DNA from: Microcella sp.
Lineage (GTDB): Bacteria > Actinomycetota > Actinomycetes > Actinomycetales > Microbacteriaceae
Length of the DNA stretch: 40,051 nt
NCBI RefSeq assembly: GCF_030645145.1
Contig: NZ_JAUSMI010000095.1
Span: forward strand, 1-40,051
Direction: 5' to 3'
Shown: piece after piece, positions 16,882 to 26,786 of the stretch
Layout of the letters: each line of letters opens with the position of its first letter
Numbering within the stretch: the first letter of the stretch is position 1
Made by a program: the position numbers and the translations under genes
The notes under the pieces: generated by a model
The model's database searches: none
The model's input: the letters and a program-made list of their open reading frames with translations, nothing else
Told to the model about the DNA's origin: nothing

Positions 16882-17345
16882 GCGAGCACCCCGATGAGCA
16901 GCGGCCACGGCACGAGCACGAGCGTCCCGAGGGCGAGCCAGCCGAGCCGCACGGCGGGGCGGCCGCCGCGCGTGAGCGCCATGACGGTGCCGAACCACAG
17001 GGCGCACGCGATGATCGCGAGGAACTCGCCGAACTGGTACATGACCTCGATGAGGAGCGTCGCGCCCGTCAGCGGCAGGGTGCCGATCGACAGGATCCAG
17101 CCGACCGAGTAGGCCAGGTACACCCCGGCGAGGAGGCCCGTCGCCGCCGTCACGGCGTTGCGACGGCGGTCGGCGGGGGATGCCGCGGTCGCGACGGGCG
17201 CGGCGGCGCGGTCGCGGGCATCCGCCCCCTCATCGCCCGGCGCGGGCTCGTCGTCGTCGACCCGATCGTCGCGGCCGGGATCGACCCAGCTCGGGTCGTC
17301 GGGGTCGCCCCAGTCGAGGGCGTCCTCGCGGCGGTCGGCGGTCAT
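16878..17345 (-). CDS. Hypothetical membrane protein with acidic N-terminal domain
   Basis: A 155-residue protein. Residues 1-60 are disordered and strongly acidic (repeated DD, DP and ED), followed by three hydrophobic helices (about 66-86, 94-118 and 130-153). No recognised family. The ATG at 17345 lies 6 nt after TAGGGT, so the transcript is probably leaderless. It is co-transcribed with the following 104-residue membrane protein (4-nt overlap), which suggests a two-component membrane complex (inference). Confidence 0.7.
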   Translation of the reverse strand: MTADRREDALDWGDPDDPSWVDPGRDDRVDDDEPAPGDEGADARDRAAAPVATAASPADRRRNAVTAATGLLAGVYLAYSVGWILSIGTLPLTGATLLIEVMYQFGEFLAIIACALWFGTVMALTRGGRPAVRLGWLALGTLVLVPWPLLIGVLA

Positions 17346-17351
17346 GCGGCC

Positions 17352-17357
17352 ACCCTA
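17352..17357 (-). promoter_or_regulatory. -10 box TAGGGT, leaderless
   Basis: TAGGGT on the minus strand ends 6 nt before the ATG at 17345. Confidence 0.55.
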
Positions 17358-17400
17358 TCGAGCCTCGGGACGACGCCCGCTGAGCGTCGGAGGCAGCGGC

Positions 17401-17406
17401 TAGCGT
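17401..17406 (+). promoter_or_regulatory. -10 box TAGCGT of the DUF1353 gene
   Basis: TAGCGT gives a start near 17413 and a short leader carrying the ribosome binding site AGGGGGAAA before the ATG at 17427. Confidence 0.4.
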
Positions 17407-17426
17407 CGAGGATCAGGGGGAAAGCG

Positions 17427-18221
17427 ATGCCGTTCATCACCGTCGACGGGCGCCCGCTCGAGGGCGTGCCGCTGCTGTACCGGATGGGTCGGGAGTTCCA
17501 GGTCACGGCGCCGTTCGCGTACCGCGACCCGCGCGACGGCTCGGTGGTCGCCGTGCCCGCGCACGACACGTCTCGGCCGCCGACCGAAGGCAACTCGACC
17601 GACTTCGCGTCGGTGCCGCCGTTCCTGTGGGGGCTCATCGCGAACTACGGTCCGCAGACGCTCCCGGCGATCCTGCACGACGCGATGGTCGAGGATGCCC
17701 GGCGCGCGCCCGTCGACGAGCGCCTGCCGCGGCGGCGCGTGGCCGACGACCTCTTCCGCGTCGCGCTCGTCGACAACGGCATCCACCTGCTGCGGGCACG
17801 CGTCATGTGGGCCGCGGTCGGGCTCGAGAGCCGGCTGCGCCACGGCGGCGCACTCGGACGGCTGCTCGTCGCGCAGGTCGCGGTCGGGGCGCTGTGGCTC
17901 ATCGTGGCGACCGTGCTCGCGATCGTCGGCGCAGGCGGGCTCGGGGCGTGGTGGCTCGTGACGCTCGCGGCGCCCGCGCTGCTCGCCGCGCCGTGGGGGT
18001 CGTCCTCGGGGCTCGTCATCGCGGCGACCTACCTCGGGGCGCTCTACGCGCCGCTCGTGCTCGGCGCGTTCCTCGCCTCGCACGTGGAGGGGCTCATCGC
18101 GCTCGCGATCTGGCTCGCGACGGGGCGGCGCGGCCCGCGCCCGCAGGCCGAGCCGACGCTCATCTGGAAGGACGAGTACGGGCCGGAGCACGGCGCCGAC
18201 CGCACCTCTCCCCCGCGCTAG
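17427..18221 (+). CDS. DUF1353 protein with membrane-anchored C-terminus
   Basis: A 264-residue protein. Residues 1-130 carry the DUF1353 core: a beta-rich start, then STDFASVPPFLWGLI (57-71), ILHDAMVEDAR and a conserved Arg/His-rich helix (LFRVALVDNGIHLLRARVMW). DUF1353 domains often occur as stand-alone proteins of about 100-150 residues, many from phages, with unknown function. Here two or three hydrophobic helices follow (about 145-170, 172-190 and 196-230), so the domain is tethered to the membrane. It is divergent from the small membrane-protein pair and convergent with ilvC. The ATG start is supported by AGGGGGAAA. Confidence 0.75.
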   Translation: MPFITVDGRPLEGVPLLYRMGREFQVTAPFAYRDPRDGSVVAVPAHDTSRPPTEGNSTDFASVPPFLWGLIANYGPQTLPAILHDAMVEDARRAPVDERLPRRRVADDLFRVALVDNGIHLLRARVMWAAVGLESRLRHGGALGRLLVAQVAVGALWLIVATVLAIVGAGGLGAWWLVTLAAPALLAAPWGSSSGLVIAATYLGALYAPLVLGAFLASHVEGLIALAIWLATGRRGPRPQAEPTLIWKDEYGPEHGADRTSPPR

Positions 18222-18247
18222 CCGCTGCGTCATGCGCGAACGGCGAA

Positions 18248-18276
18248 GGCCGGCCGCCCCTAAAGGGCGACCGGCC
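18248..18276. terminator. Bidirectional terminator (DUF1353 gene / ilvC)
   Basis: Arms 18248-18259 and 18265-18276 pair at 11 of 12 positions around a CTAAA loop, between the convergent DUF1353 gene and ilvC. Confidence 0.75.
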
Positions 18277-18295
18277 GTCGTACGAGCGCGGACTG

Positions 18296-19895
<1,600 letters not shown>

Positions 19896-19898
19896 GGG

Positions 19899-21698
19899 TT
19901 ACTCCCTCTCCCACTCGGGCGCGTGGTCGCGCGCGTACTGCACTTGCGAGTTGCCGACGCCCTGCGGGACCATCGGCCACACCATCGCGTCGCGGCTGAC
20001 GATGAAGTCGATGACGACGGGTCGGTCGTTGGTCTCCATCGCGAGGCGGATGGCCGGCTCGACCTCCTCCGGCTTCGTGACGCGGATGCCCAGCGCGCCG
20101 TAGGCGTCGGCCATCTTGATGAAGTCGGGGATCATCGCCGTGTCGTGCCCGGTGTTGAGGTCGGTGAACGAGTGACGGCCGTCGTAGAACAGGGTCTGCC
20201 ACTGGCGGACCATGCCGAGCGAGGAGTTGTTGATGACGGCGACCTTGATCGGGATCTCGTTGATCGTGCAGGTCGCGAGCTCCTGATTGGTCATCTGGAA
20301 GCAGCCGTCGCCGTCGATCGCCCACACCAGGCGGTCGGGCTGGGCGACCTTCGCACCCATCGCGGCGGGCACGGCGTAGCCCATCGTGCCGGCGCCGCCG
20401 GAGTTGAGCCACGAGCCCGGGCGCTCGTACTTGATGAACTGGGCGGCCCACATCTGGTGCTGGCCGACGCCCGCGGCGTAGACCGCCTCGGGGCCGGAGA
20501 GCTCGCCGATCTTCTCGATGATCCACTGCGGCGACAGGAGGCCGTCGTCGGGCATCGTGTAGCCGAGCGGGTACTGGGTGCGGAGGCTCTCGATGCGCTT
20601 CCACCAGTCGGAGAAGTCGGGCTTCACCGCCTTCGCCGCAACGCGGTAGGCGGGCAGCAGGTCGAGGAGCACCTCGCGGGCGTCGCCCACGATCGGCACG
20701 TCGGCGGCGCGGATCTTGCCGATCTCAGCCGGATCGATGTCGACGTGGATGACCTTGGCGTGCGGGGCGAACTCGCTCACCTTGCCGGTGACGCGGTCGT
20801 CGAACCGCGCGCCGAGGGCGATGAGCAGGTCGCTCTCCTGGAGCGCGAGCACCGAGGGGACGGTGCCGTGCATCCCGGGCATGCCGAGGTTCTGCTGGTG
20901 CGAGTCGGGGAACGCGCCGCGCGCCATGAGCGTCGTGACGACGGGGGCGCCGGTCTCCTCCGCGAAGCGCAACAGCTCGGCGTGGGCGCCGGCGCGGATG
21001 ACGCCGCCGCCGACGTAGAGCACCGGGCGGCGCGACTCGGCGATGAGCTGGGCGGCGGCGTTGATCTGCTTGCCGTGCGCCTTCGTCACCGGTCGGTAGC
21101 CGGGGAGGTCGATCTTCGGCGGCCAGATGAACGGGGCCGACTTCTGCTGGGCGTCCTTCGTGACGTCGACGAGCACGGGGCCGGGGCGGCCGGTCGTTGC
21201 GATGTGCACGGCCGCGGCCAGGACGCCGGGGACGTCCTCGGGCTTGGTGACGAGGAAGGAGTGCTTCGTGATGGGCATCGTGATGCCCGTGATGTCGACC
21301 TCCTGGAACGCGTCCGTCCCCATCGAGGTCGAGAAGACCTGGCCGGTGATCGCGAGCAGCGGGACGGAGTCCATGTAGGCATCCGCGATCGCCGTGACGA
21401 GGTTCGTCGCGCCGGGGCCGGAGGTCGCGATGCAGACGCCGAGGCGGCCGCTCGCGACGGCGTAGCCCTCGGCGGCGTGGCCCGCGCCCTGCTCGTGCCG
21501 GACGAGGATGTGACGGATGGCGGTCGAGGCCATGAGCTCGTCGTAGAACGGCATGATGGCGCCGCCGGGGAGCCCGAACACGTCGGTGACGCCGAGCTTC
21601 TCGAGCGAGGCGAGGATTGCGCCCGACCCGGTGAGCACGGGCGGCTCCGAGCGGGAGGGCGCGGACGGGCCCGGCACGGGGGTTGCTTCCGTAGGCAT
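19899..21698 (-). CDS. ilvB: Acetolactate synthase large subunit
   Basis: A 599-residue ThDP- and FAD-dependent acetolactate synthase catalytic subunit. Motifs: the catalytic Glu in [28 protein letters not shown], the FAD region [11 protein letters not shown], and the ThDP/Mg motif [12 protein letters not shown]. The start is set at the ATG at 21698, where the N-terminal tail [10 protein letters not shown] precedes the conserved [16 protein letters not shown]; the open frame extends further upstream but has no plausible start. It is the second gene in the ilvDBNC operon, 43 nt after ilvD. Confidence 0.96.
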   Translation of the reverse strand: MPTEATPVPGPSAPSRSEPPVLTGSGAILASLEKLGVTDVFGLPGGAIMPFYDELMASTAIRHILVRHEQGAGHAAEGYAVASGRLGVCIATSGPGATNLVTAIADAYMDSVPLLAITGQVFSTSMGTDAFQEVDITGITMPITKHSFLVTKPEDVPGVLAAAVHIATTGRPGPVLVDVTKDAQQKSAPFIWPPKIDLPGYRPVTKAHGKQINAAAQLIAESRRPVLYVGGGVIRAGAHAELLRFAEETGAPVVTTLMARGAFPDSHQQNLGMPGMHGTVPSVLALQESDLLIALGARFDDRVTGKVSEFAPHAKVIHVDIDPAEIGKIRAADVPIVGDAREVLLDLLPAYRVAAKAVKPDFSDWWKRIESLRTQYPLGYTMPDDGLLSPQWIIEKIGELSGPEAVYAAGVGQHQMWAAQFIKYERPGSWLNSGGAGTMGYAVPAAMGAKVAQPDRLVWAIDGDGCFQMTNQELATCTINEIPIKVAVINNSSLGMVRQWQTLFYDGRHSFTDLNTGHDTAMIPDFIKMADAYGALGIRVTKPEEVEPAIRLAMETNDRPVVIDFIVSRDAMVWPMVPQGVGNSQVQYARDHAPEWERE

Positions 21699-21741
21699 GA
21701 AGGAGTCCTGAGGTCGTGTGCGAGGGAGGGTGAGCGCCTGA

Positions 21742-23436
21742 CTAGCCGGTGACCGCGCCCTCCGCAGCGGAGCGCACGAGCTTCGAGTACTTGGCGAGAA
21801 CGCCACGGGTGTAGCGCGGAGGCAGGGGCGCCCAGCCGGTGCGGCGCGCCTCCAGCTCGTCTGCGTCGACCAGTAGGTCGAGGGAGCGAGCAGCGATATC
21901 GACCCGTATGAGATCACCATCGCGCACGAAGGCGATCGGACCAGCGTCGACCGCTTCGGGAGCTATGTGGCCGATGCACAGTCCGGTTGTGCCGCCTGAG
22001 AATCGACCGTCGGTCAAGAGTAGTACATCTTTTCCGAGCCCAGCCCCCTTGATGGCGGCCGTGATCGCGAGCATCTCGCGCATGCCGGGGCCGCCCTTGG
22101 GGCCCTCGTAGCGGATGACGACGACGTCGCCAGCGGAGATCTCGCCGGCGGTCAGGGCGTCCATCGCGGCGCGCTCGCGCTCGAACACGCGCGCCGGCCC
22201 CTCGAAGACGGCGGCATCGAATCCGGCGGTCTTCACGACCGCGCCCTCGGGGGCGAACGAGCCGTGGAGGATGGTGATGCCGCCCGTGGCATGGATCGGG
22301 TTGTCGAGCGAGCGGAGCACCTCGCCGTCGAGCGGGTCGGGGTTCAGCTCGGCGAGGTTCTCGGCCATCGTCCTCCCCGTCACGGTCATGACGTCGCCGT
22401 GCAGGAGGCCCGCGTCGAGGAGCGCCTTGAGCAGCACGGGGAGCCCGCCCTGGCGGTCGACGTCGTTCATGACGTACTGGCCGAAGGGCTTGAGGTCGCC
22501 GATGTGGGGCACCCGGTTGCCGATGCGGTTGAAGTCGTCGAGCGTGAAGGGCACCTCGGCCTCGTTCGCGATCGCGAGGATGTGGAGCACGACGTTCGTC
22601 GAGCCGCCGAGCGCCATCGCGACGGTCACGGCGTTCTCGAACGCCTCCTTCGTCAGGATCTGCCGGGCGGTGATGCCCTTATTGAGCAGGTTGACGACCG
22701 CCTCGCCCGAGCGGTGGGCGTACATGTCGCGGCGGCGGTCGTAGCTCGCGGGGCTCGCCGAGCCCGGCAGGCTGAGGCCGAGCGCCTCGGCGACCGAGGC
22801 CATCGTGTTCGCCGTGTACATGCCGCCGCACGCGCCCTCGCCGGGGGCGAAGGCGCACTCGATGCGGTGGGCGTCCTCCGCGCTCATCTTGCCGGCCTTG
22901 ACCGCGCCGACCGCCTCGAACGAGTCGATGATCGTGATGGGCTTCTCGGTGCCGTCGCTGAGCTTGACCCAGCCGGGCGCGATCGAGCCCGCGTAGAGGA
23001 AGACGCTCGCGAGGTCCAGGCGCGCGGCGGCCATGAGCATGCCGGGGATCGACTTGTCGCAGCCGGCGAGGAGCACGGAGCCGTCGAGGCGCTCGGCCTG
23101 CATCACGGTCTCGACGCTGTCGGCGATGACCTCGCGGCTCACGAGCGAGAAGTGCATGCCCTCGTGGCCCATCGAGATGCCGTCGGAGACGCTCACGGTG
23201 CCGAACTGCAGCGGGTAGCCGCCGCCGGCGTGGACGCCCTCCTTCGCGGCCTGCGCAAGGCGCCCGAGCGAGAGGTTGCACGGCGTGATCTCGTTCCACG
23301 AGCTCGCGATGCCGATCTGCGCCTTGTCCCAGTCGTCGTCGCCCATCCCGACGGCGCGCAGCATGCCGCGCGAGGTGGTGGCTTCGATGCCGTCCGTGAC
23401 GACGCGGGAACGGGGCTTGTGGTCGATCTCCGACAT
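21742..23436 (-). CDS. ilvD: Dihydroxyacid dehydratase
   Basis: A 564-residue IlvD, third enzyme of the common BCAA pathway. Cluster and metal ligands: Cys53 (TPCN), Cys126 (AGCDKS) and Cys203 ([12 protein letters not shown]), the pattern of [2Fe-2S]-type DHADs; the catalytic serine lies in [10 protein letters not shown]. The ATG at 23436 has no ribosome binding site but is 6 nt after a TAAACT -10 box that overlaps the mnhG stop, so the ilvDBNC mRNA is probably leaderless. The C-terminal region encoded by about 21860-22056 uses A/T-ending codons (two ATA, two CTA, AAA, GTA, ACA, TTG, TCA) almost absent elsewhere, a possible recombination tract. Confidence 0.96.
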   Translation of the reverse strand: MSEIDHKPRSRVVTDGIEATTSRGMLRAVGMGDDDWDKAQIGIASSWNEITPCNLSLGRLAQAAKEGVHAGGGYPLQFGTVSVSDGISMGHEGMHFSLVSREVIADSVETVMQAERLDGSVLLAGCDKSIPGMLMAAARLDLASVFLYAGSIAPGWVKLSDGTEKPITIIDSFEAVGAVKAGKMSAEDAHRIECAFAPGEGACGGMYTANTMASVAEALGLSLPGSASPASYDRRRDMYAHRSGEAVVNLLNKGITARQILTKEAFENAVTVAMALGGSTNVVLHILAIANEAEVPFTLDDFNRIGNRVPHIGDLKPFGQYVMNDVDRQGGLPVLLKALLDAGLLHGDVMTVTGRTMAENLAELNPDPLDGEVLRSLDNPIHATGGITILHGSFAPEGAVVKTAGFDAAVFEGPARVFERERAAMDALTAGEISAGDVVVIRYEGPKGGPGMREMLAITAAIKGAGLGKDVLLLTDGRFSGGTTGLCIGHIAPEAVDAGPIAFVRDGDLIRVDIAARSLDLLVDADELEARRTGWAPLPPRYTRGVLAKYSKLVRSAAEGAVTG

Positions 23437-23442
23437 GGGTCG

Positions 23443-23448
23443 AGTTTA
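23443..23448 (-). promoter_or_regulatory. -10 box TAAACT of ilvD, overlapping the mnhG stop codon
   Basis: The first three bases of TAAACT are the TAA stop of mnhG. The box ends 6 nt before the ilvD ATG, the leaderless spacing. Confidence 0.6.
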
Positions 23449-23901
23449 TGCCTCGCCGGAGGGCTCCCCCGACGCGTCGGACCGAGGCGCTCGACCGGTT
23501 GGGCGGTCGGTCGGCTCGGCCGAGCCGGGGAGGTCCGAACGACCCGCGTCCGCGACATCCGCCGCCAGTTCGTCGACCACAAGCGTCGACGCGTCGAAGT
23601 CTCCCGTGCGGTAGCCGGCGCGGCCGACCATGTGGGCCGAGATGGGCGCCGTGAGCATCTGCAGCACGATGACGGGGGTGAGGACAAGCAATGCGGCCCA
23701 GCTGCGCTGGCTGAGCGCGAGCGCGACGACGACGAGCACGAGGCCGAGGATCTGCGGCTTGGTCGCGGCGTGCAGGCGGCTGAGCGCGTCGGGGAAGCGG
23801 ACGAGACCGGCGGCGGCCGCGAGCGACAGGATCGCGCCGCCGACGAGCAGCACGCCCGCGACGATGTCGAGGATGCTCGCCCACGGCTCGGCGTCGACCA
23901 T
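23446..23901 (-). CDS. mnhG: Na+/H+ antiporter subunit G
   Basis: A 151-residue MnhG/MrpG subunit with three membrane helices (about 10-30, 45-63 and 67-90) and the family motif GLVRFPDALSRLHAATKPQ between the first two. The C-terminal 60 residues are an acidic, unstructured tail. It is the last gene of the mnh operon, starting 1 nt from the end of mnhF, and its TAA stop doubles as part of the ilvD promoter. Confidence 0.92.
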   Translation of the reverse strand: MVDAEPWASILDIVAGVLLVGGAILSLAAAAGLVRFPDALSRLHAATKPQILGLVLVVVALALSQRSWAALLVLTPVIVLQMLTAPISAHMVGRAGYRTGDFDASTLVVDELAADVADAGRSDLPGSAEPTDRPTGRAPRSDASGEPSGEA

Positions 23902-24230
23902 CAGTCCATCCCCTTCTCGGTGTCGTCGGGCTGGGCGGAGGCGGGACCCGTGGCCGCGGTGTGCGTCGCCGTCGCCTCGGGTCGGGTGACGAAGCGCGCG
24001 ACCGCGACCGTCCCGAGGAGCGCGGTCGCGGCGAGCACGACCATGAAGGGGATCGTTCGCGTGTGGCCCGTCGCGACCATCTCGGTGCCGACGACGAGGA
24101 TGAGCGTCGTCAGCAGGACGTCCGAGCCGATGACGCGGTCGACGATGCTCGGGCCGCGCACGACGCGCCAGAGCGCGACGATCGCGGCGACCGAGAGGAT
24201 CGCGCTCGCGACGATGATGAGGATGCTCAT
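23901..24230 (-). CDS. mnhF: Na+/H+ antiporter subunit F
   Basis: A 109-residue MnhF/MrpF subunit with three membrane helices and the conserved RVVRGPSIVDRVIGSDVLLTT stretch after the first helix. The ATG at 24230 overlaps the mnhE stop as ATGA. A polar tail (about residues 88-109) follows the last helix. Confidence 0.92.
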   Translation of the reverse strand: MSILIIVASAILSVAAIVALWRVVRGPSIVDRVIGSDVLLTTLILVVGTEMVATGHTRTIPFMVVLAATALLGTVAVARFVTRPEATATHTAATGPASAQPDDTEKGMD

Positions 24231-24781
24231 CGCACCGCCTCCCACTCCTCGCGCGAGCCGATGGCCCGCAGCAGTCGCCGCTCGTACTCGAGCACGTGCG
24301 CGCGCGTGGTCTCGACGCGCTCCGGCGTGTCGATGCCGAGCGAATGCACGTAGAGCACCGAGTTCGGGCGATCCACCTCGAGCACGACCGAGCCGGGGAC
24401 GAGGGAGACGGCGAGCGCCGTGCCCGTGAGCACGAGGTCGCTGCGCGTCGTGAGGTCGACGCGGATGACGGCGCTCCGCCGCGCGCCCGCCGGGCGGAAG
24501 GCGTACCAGGCGACCTCGAACGAGGCGACGACGAGATCGGCGGCGAAGCGCAGGAGGAACGCCAGCATCCAGCCGAGATGGAACCGGCCGGAGAGCGCGA
24601 CCGGCGGGAGGTAGAGGGTTCGCGTGACGAGGACGGCGACGACGGCGCCGGTGAGGATGGTGAGCACCGTGACCGAGCCCCACAGCATCATCCAGAGCAG
24701 GACGAGCGCCACCAGGAGCGGCAGCTGCTGGCGGATGGGGACGCGCTCGCGCTCGAGCACGCGCGACTCGTGATCGGTCAT
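24227..24781 (-). CDS. mnhE: Na+/H+ antiporter subunit E
   Basis: A 184-residue MnhE/MrpE subunit: two or three N-terminal helices (about 20-55 and 65-90) and a soluble C-terminal domain with SLVPGSVVLEVDRPNSVLYVH, the usual MrpE signature. The first 18 residues are a basic, polar extension. The ATG at 24781 overlaps the mnhD stop (ATGA), as does its own stop with mnhF. Confidence 0.9.
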   Translation of the reverse strand: MTDHESRVLERERVPIRQQLPLLVALVLLWMMLWGSVTVLTILTGAVVAVLVTRTLYLPPVALSGRFHLGWMLAFLLRFAADLVVASFEVAWYAFRPAGARRSAVIRVDLTTRSDLVLTGTALAVSLVPGSVVLEVDRPNSVLYVHSLGIDTPERVETTRAHVLEYERRLLRAIGSREEWEAVR

Positions 24782-26355
24782 TCGAGCTCACCGCCCTCGC
24801 TCGAGAGCGGGAAGACCATCTGGATGTACGCGCCGGGGCCGTCCAGGTTCTCCCCCGCGCGACTCGCCACGCCGTAGACGGGGCCCGCGAACACCGTGAG
24901 CGCGACGCCGACCGCGACCATCCCCGCCGTCGAGAGGGTCATGAGGCGCGGCGTCGTGCGGGCGCCGGAGACCGTGGAGGTACTGAGCGGGGCTTCCTCG
25001 ACCGAGCGCAGGAGTCGCGACTCATCGCCCTCCACCGCGTCGGCGGCGCGCCAGAACGCGAGGTTCCAGACGCGGACGAGCGCGTAGAGGGTGAGGAGGG
25101 AGACGAGGGCTCCGGCTCCGATGAGGGCGTAGGCGAGGGCATCCCCCTGCTGGGCCGCCGCCTGGAAGAGGCCGAGCTTGCCGAGGAACCCGGAGAAGGG
25201 CGGGATGCCGCCGAGGTTGAGGGCGGGGATGAAGAAGAGAGCGGCGACGACGGGCGCGCTCGCGAGCAGCCCGCCGATGCGGGTGATCGAGGTGCTCCCC
25301 GCCTCACGCTCGATGAGGCCCGCGGCGAGGAACAGGGTCGTCTGCACGACGATGTGGTGGACGATGTAGAAGATCGCCGCGGCGGTGCCCTCGACCGTGC
25401 CGAGCGCGACGCCGAGGATCATGTAGCCGATGTGGCTCACGAGCGTGAACGACAGGATCCGCTTGATGTCGGCCTGCGCGACGGCGCCGAGCGCGCCGAC
25501 GACCATCGTCAGGAGCGCGAGGACCATGAGCGCCGGATTGAGCTCGGGGCCCGGGAAGATGACCGTCTCGACGCGGATGATCGCGTACACGCCGATCTTC
25601 GTCAGCAGGCCCGCGAACGCCGCCGTGACCGGCGCGGGCGCCGTCGGGTAGGAGTCGGGGAGCCAGAACGACAGCGGGAAGACGGCCGCCTTGATGCCGA
25701 ACGCGACGAGCAACATGACGTGCAGGAGGATCTGCACGTCGACCGGGAGCTCGTCGATGCGCTGGGCGATCTGGGCGATCGTCACGGTTCCGAGCGCGCC
25801 GTAGATCATCGCGATCGAAGCGAGGAAGAGGAGCGACGACAGCAGGCTCACGACGACGTACGTGACGCCGGCCCGGATCCGCGACTCGGTGCCGCCGAGA
25901 GTGATGAGCACGTAGCTGGATACGAGCAGGATCTCGAAGCCGACGTAGAGATTGAAGAGGTCGCCCGCGATGAAGGCGACCATGACGCCCGTCGTGAGGA
26001 TGAGGTAGGTCGGGTTGTAGATCGAGACGGGGGTCTCCTCGTCGCCGTCGGCGAGACCCTGGCCGACCGAGAACACGAGGACGGCGAGCAGCACGATCGC
26101 GGAGACGACGATCATGAGCGCGGCGAGGCGGTCGACGACGAGCACGATGCCGAAGGGCGCCTGCCAGCCGCCGACCTCCATGACGAGCGGCGCGACCTGG
26201 TCGACGTGGATGAGCAGCACGACGCCGATGACGAGCTCGATGACGAGGGCGCCGATCGCGATGATCCGCTGCGGACGCGGGCGCCGGCCGACGACGAGGG
26301 TGAGCGCGGCCCCGAGGAGGGGGACGAGCACGACGAGGGGGACGAGAGCGATCAT
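24778..26355 (-). CDS. mnhD: Na+/H+ antiporter subunit D
   Basis: A 525-residue NuoN/NuoL-like ion-translocating subunit with about 14 membrane helices. Family residues include the Glu in VGFEILLVSSYVLI and the Lys in GIKAAVFPLSFWLPDSYPTAP, both part of the proton path in related subunits. The start at 26355 overlaps the mnhC stop by 4 nt; the longer open frame upstream is mnhC read out of frame. It pairs with MnhA as the second channel-like subunit. Confidence 0.94.
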   Translation of the reverse strand: MIALVPLVVLVPLLGAALTLVVGRRPRPQRIIAIGALVIELVIGVVLLIHVDQVAPLVMEVGGWQAPFGIVLVVDRLAALMIVVSAIVLLAVLVFSVGQGLADGDEETPVSIYNPTYLILTTGVMVAFIAGDLFNLYVGFEILLVSSYVLITLGGTESRIRAGVTYVVVSLLSSLLFLASIAMIYGALGTVTIAQIAQRIDELPVDVQILLHVMLLVAFGIKAAVFPLSFWLPDSYPTAPAPVTAAFAGLLTKIGVYAIIRVETVIFPGPELNPALMVLALLTMVVGALGAVAQADIKRILSFTLVSHIGYMILGVALGTVEGTAAAIFYIVHHIVVQTTLFLAAGLIEREAGSTSITRIGGLLASAPVVAALFFIPALNLGGIPPFSGFLGKLGLFQAAAQQGDALAYALIGAGALVSLLTLYALVRVWNLAFWRAADAVEGDESRLLRSVEEAPLSTSTVSGARTTPRLMTLSTAGMVAVGVALTVFAGPVYGVASRAGENLDGPGAYIQMVFPLSSEGGELE

Positions 26356-26786
26356 CGGGGCTCCTCCCGCTCGAGCGGGAAGTCGGTCGTGGAGGCCTCG
26401 GGGAGGGTCTCCTCTGCCTCGATGACGACGGCGCCCTCGCGCAGGGCGAGGTCGTCGGCGTCGTCGCTGAAGTCGTCGGCGTTCGCGAGCCGCCAGGAGC
26501 GGTAGATGAGCGCGAGCAGGAAGGCGGAGACGGCGAAGGTGATGACGATCGCCGTGAGGATGAGCGCCTGCGGCAGCGGGTCGGTGTACTCGGCCGGCTC
26601 GATCGACTCGTCGAAGATCGGCGCTATGCCCGCCTCGCCCACCATGATCAGGATCAGCAGGTTCGTCGCGTTGCCGGCGAGGAGGAACCCGAGCAGCACG
26701 CGCGTGAGACTGCGCTCGAGCAGCATGTAGACGGCGCACGCGTACATGGCCGACATGATGACGATGAGGACGAGCGAGACGGTCAT
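26352..26786 (-). CDS. mnhC: Na+/H+ antiporter subunit C
   Basis: A 144-residue NuoK-like subunit with three helices (about 3-20, 28-46 and 71-94). The motif LLERSLTRVLLGFLLAGNATNLLIL is typical of MnhC. An acidic tail of about 40 residues follows. The ATG at 26786 overlaps the end of mnhA (ATGA) and its stop overlaps mnhD. Confidence 0.93.
   Translation of the reverse strand: MTVSLVLIVIMSAMYACAVYMLLERSLTRVLLGFLLAGNATNLLILIMVGEAGIAPIFDESIEPAEYTDPLPQALILTAIVITFAVSAFLLALIYRSWRLANADDFSDDADDLALREGAVVIEAEETLPEASTTDFPLEREEPR

Noticed and set aside
21699-21920. N-terminal extension of ilvB
   Set aside because: The frame is open to 21920 but this lies inside ilvD, has no homologous start, and the family N-terminus begins shortly after the ATG at 21698.
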